From contig NC_135134.1 in the NCBI RefSeq assembly GCF_051014445.1, positions 2,013,672-2,077,671 of the forward strand: a DNA stretch of 64,000 bases, in the 5' to 3' direction. The notes beneath the pieces are model-generated. The model was not told where the DNA came from and did not search any database. It saw only the letters and a list, made by a program, of their open reading frames with translations. Numbering within the stretch: the stretch's first letter is position 1; each line of letters begins with the position of its first letter. Positions 63,401-64,000 of the stretch are shown here, piece by piece. The translations under genes and the position numbers were made by a program. Origin of the DNA: Colletes latitarsis (lineage: Eukaryota > Arthropoda > Insecta > Hymenoptera > Colletidae).

Positions 63401-64000
63401 TTGCTGGCCAGATCCTGGCCTTTTTCTGGTCTGTATCACGTAGTAATGTGGTACCACACTGGAAACGTCAATAAAAGCTGGTTCCGATTAGTATCTTAGA
63501 GGATAACGCTGGTTATGGCTGTGTTAGTTCTGGTATTTGCAATCATCTGGCTCGTACCTTCACATTTTTCGCCTACTTGTTGTCAAGATCCTGGGCTTTT
63601 TCTGGTCTGGATCACGTAGTAATGCGGTACCACACCGTAACAGTCAATTAAACCTGGTTACGATTAATATTTTGGAGGAAAACGCCGGTTATGTCTCGGT
63701 TGGGTCTGGGATTTGCCCGCATCTGGCTCGTACCTTTGCATTTTTCGCCTACTTGTTGGCAAGATCCTGGGCTTTTTCTGGTTCGCATCACGTAGTAATG
63801 CGGTACCACACCGAAACTGTCAATTAAACCTGGTTGCGATTAATATTTTAGAGGATAACGCCGGTTATGTCTCGGTTAGGTCTGGGATTTGCCCTCATCT
63901 GGCTCGTACTTTCGCATTTTTCGCATACTTGTTGGCCAGATCCTGGCCTTTTTCTGGCTTGGACCACGTAGTAATTAGGTACCACACTGAAACATTCAAC
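57447..64000. repeat. 6.55-kb block, copy 2, running off the window end
   Basis: This repeats 38,680-45,233 at 18,767 bp. The preceding unit, 57,273-57,446, carries GGTTAGGACTGGG and resembles 42,903-43,078 or 40,650-40,830 instead of the unit upstream of 38,680. The left breakpoint is therefore a recombination junction somewhere in 57,270-57,447. The right end of the duplication is beyond the window. Confidence 0.93.

Larger units (their letters stand above)
1..64000. repeat. Uninterrupted 176-bp satellite DNA array (364 monomers plus 22 bp)
   Basis: The landmark GTACCACAC (with variants) recurs every 176 bp from position 1 to 63,979, always on the same strand. Monomers are 46-47% GC by hand count of a typical unit. 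The total equals 364 x 176 minus 86, and the located indels add up to exactly -86, so no foreign insertion is hidden in the window. A KpnI-type GGTACC site spans most monomer junctions. The unit length is close to one nucleosome plus linker, as in many known centromeric satellites. That resemblance, the single orientation and the higher-order blocks suggest centromeric or pericentromeric heterochromatin. This location is an inference; the sequence alone cannot prove it. I do not recognise the family or the species. Confidence 0.98.

Noticed and set aside
615..63827. Dozens of open frames of about 96 codons on the + strand, plus a few 86-114 codon frames
   Set aside because: They begin mostly at TTG or ATT-type positions, share one length because stops recur at fixed phases, and extend over about 1.65 monomers. 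The period of 176 is not a multiple of three, so the frame shifts in each unit. Overlapping frames encode shifted readings of the same repeat, with no protein domain recognised.
1..64000. CRISPR array
   Set aside because: The repeat unit is continuous, and the variable positions are scattered substitutions shared by classes. There are no short constant repeats separated by unrelated spacers, and no cas genes.
1..64000. CENP-B box or similar known centromere protein site
   Set aside because: I looked for the TTCG-4N-A-2N-CGGG pattern on both strands around the TTTCGCAT motifs and found no match in the consensus or the variants.
1..64000. Identification as Arabidopsis 178-bp, Brassica CentBr 176-bp, or primate alpha satellite
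   Set aside because: Length alone is similar. The landmark motifs of this unit do not agree with what I remember of those families, and I cannot run a search.
1..64000. tRNA, rRNA or pol III promoter boxes within the monomer
   Set aside because: GGTTGCGATTAAT and similar stretches loosely recall B-box letters, but no complete A-box/B-box pair or cloverleaf could be formed by eye.

Overview
The whole window is one uninterrupted satellite DNA array. A 176-bp monomer is repeated head to tail, always in the same orientation, from the first base to the last. Counting from the landmark GTACCACAC at position 1 to the same landmark at 63,979 gives 364 monomers. The 86 bases missing from 364 x 176 are accounted for by indels I could locate: two 32-bp deletions, one 11-bp deletion, twelve 1-bp deletions and one 1-bp insertion. 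I see no protein-coding gene, rRNA, tRNA, CRISPR array, transposon or unique spacer. Open frames exist on both strands but are by-products of the repeat. This is a chromosome segment of a eukaryote, most likely centromeric or pericentromeric heterochromatin. The sequence does not match any satellite I can name from memory, and I cannot assign a species or decide between plant and animal. 

Monomers fall into recognisable classes, named here by features in the second half of the unit. A has an intact dyad GGCCAG-ATC-CTGGCC. B has ATGGCTAGATCCTGG after CGCATCTATCGC. C has TTGGCAAGATCCTGGG after CCTTTGC. D has AATAAAAGCTGG, AGTATCTTAGAGG and TTGTCAAGATCC. E has GATCTGGCTCCTAC and GGGCTTTTCCTGG. 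F has CTGGCCAG and TCTGGTCTGTATCACG. X is a rarer diverged class. The order F-D-C-A-B recurs as a five-monomer cassette of about 880 bp. D monomers number about 46 by eye and almost always follow F-like monomers. 

Layout: 1-11.8 kb is a mosaic with short shared blocks. 11.8-16.2 kb holds two copies of a 12-monomer block at a spacing of 13 monomers (2,288 bp). 16.2-22.4 kb is a patchwork of 5- to 14-monomer spacings. 22.4-28.8 kb contains a block pair with a two-monomer indel and a clean tandem pair of 878-bp pentamers. 28.8-32.7 kb includes a copy of the 7.9-9.4 kb block. 32.7-36.6 kb shows a 7-monomer spacing. 36.6-45.2 kb is built from long, very similar blocks spaced 24, 25 and 28 monomers apart. 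45.2-57.3 kb is the most irregular part, with truncated and diverged monomers. From 57,447 to the window end the sequence repeats 38,680-45,233, apparently without a difference, at a spacing of 18,767 bp. 

No genes work together here. The content is the history of an array shaped by unequal exchange and copying: one-monomer, five-monomer and multi-kilobase duplications superimposed on each other, with small indels serving as inherited markers.
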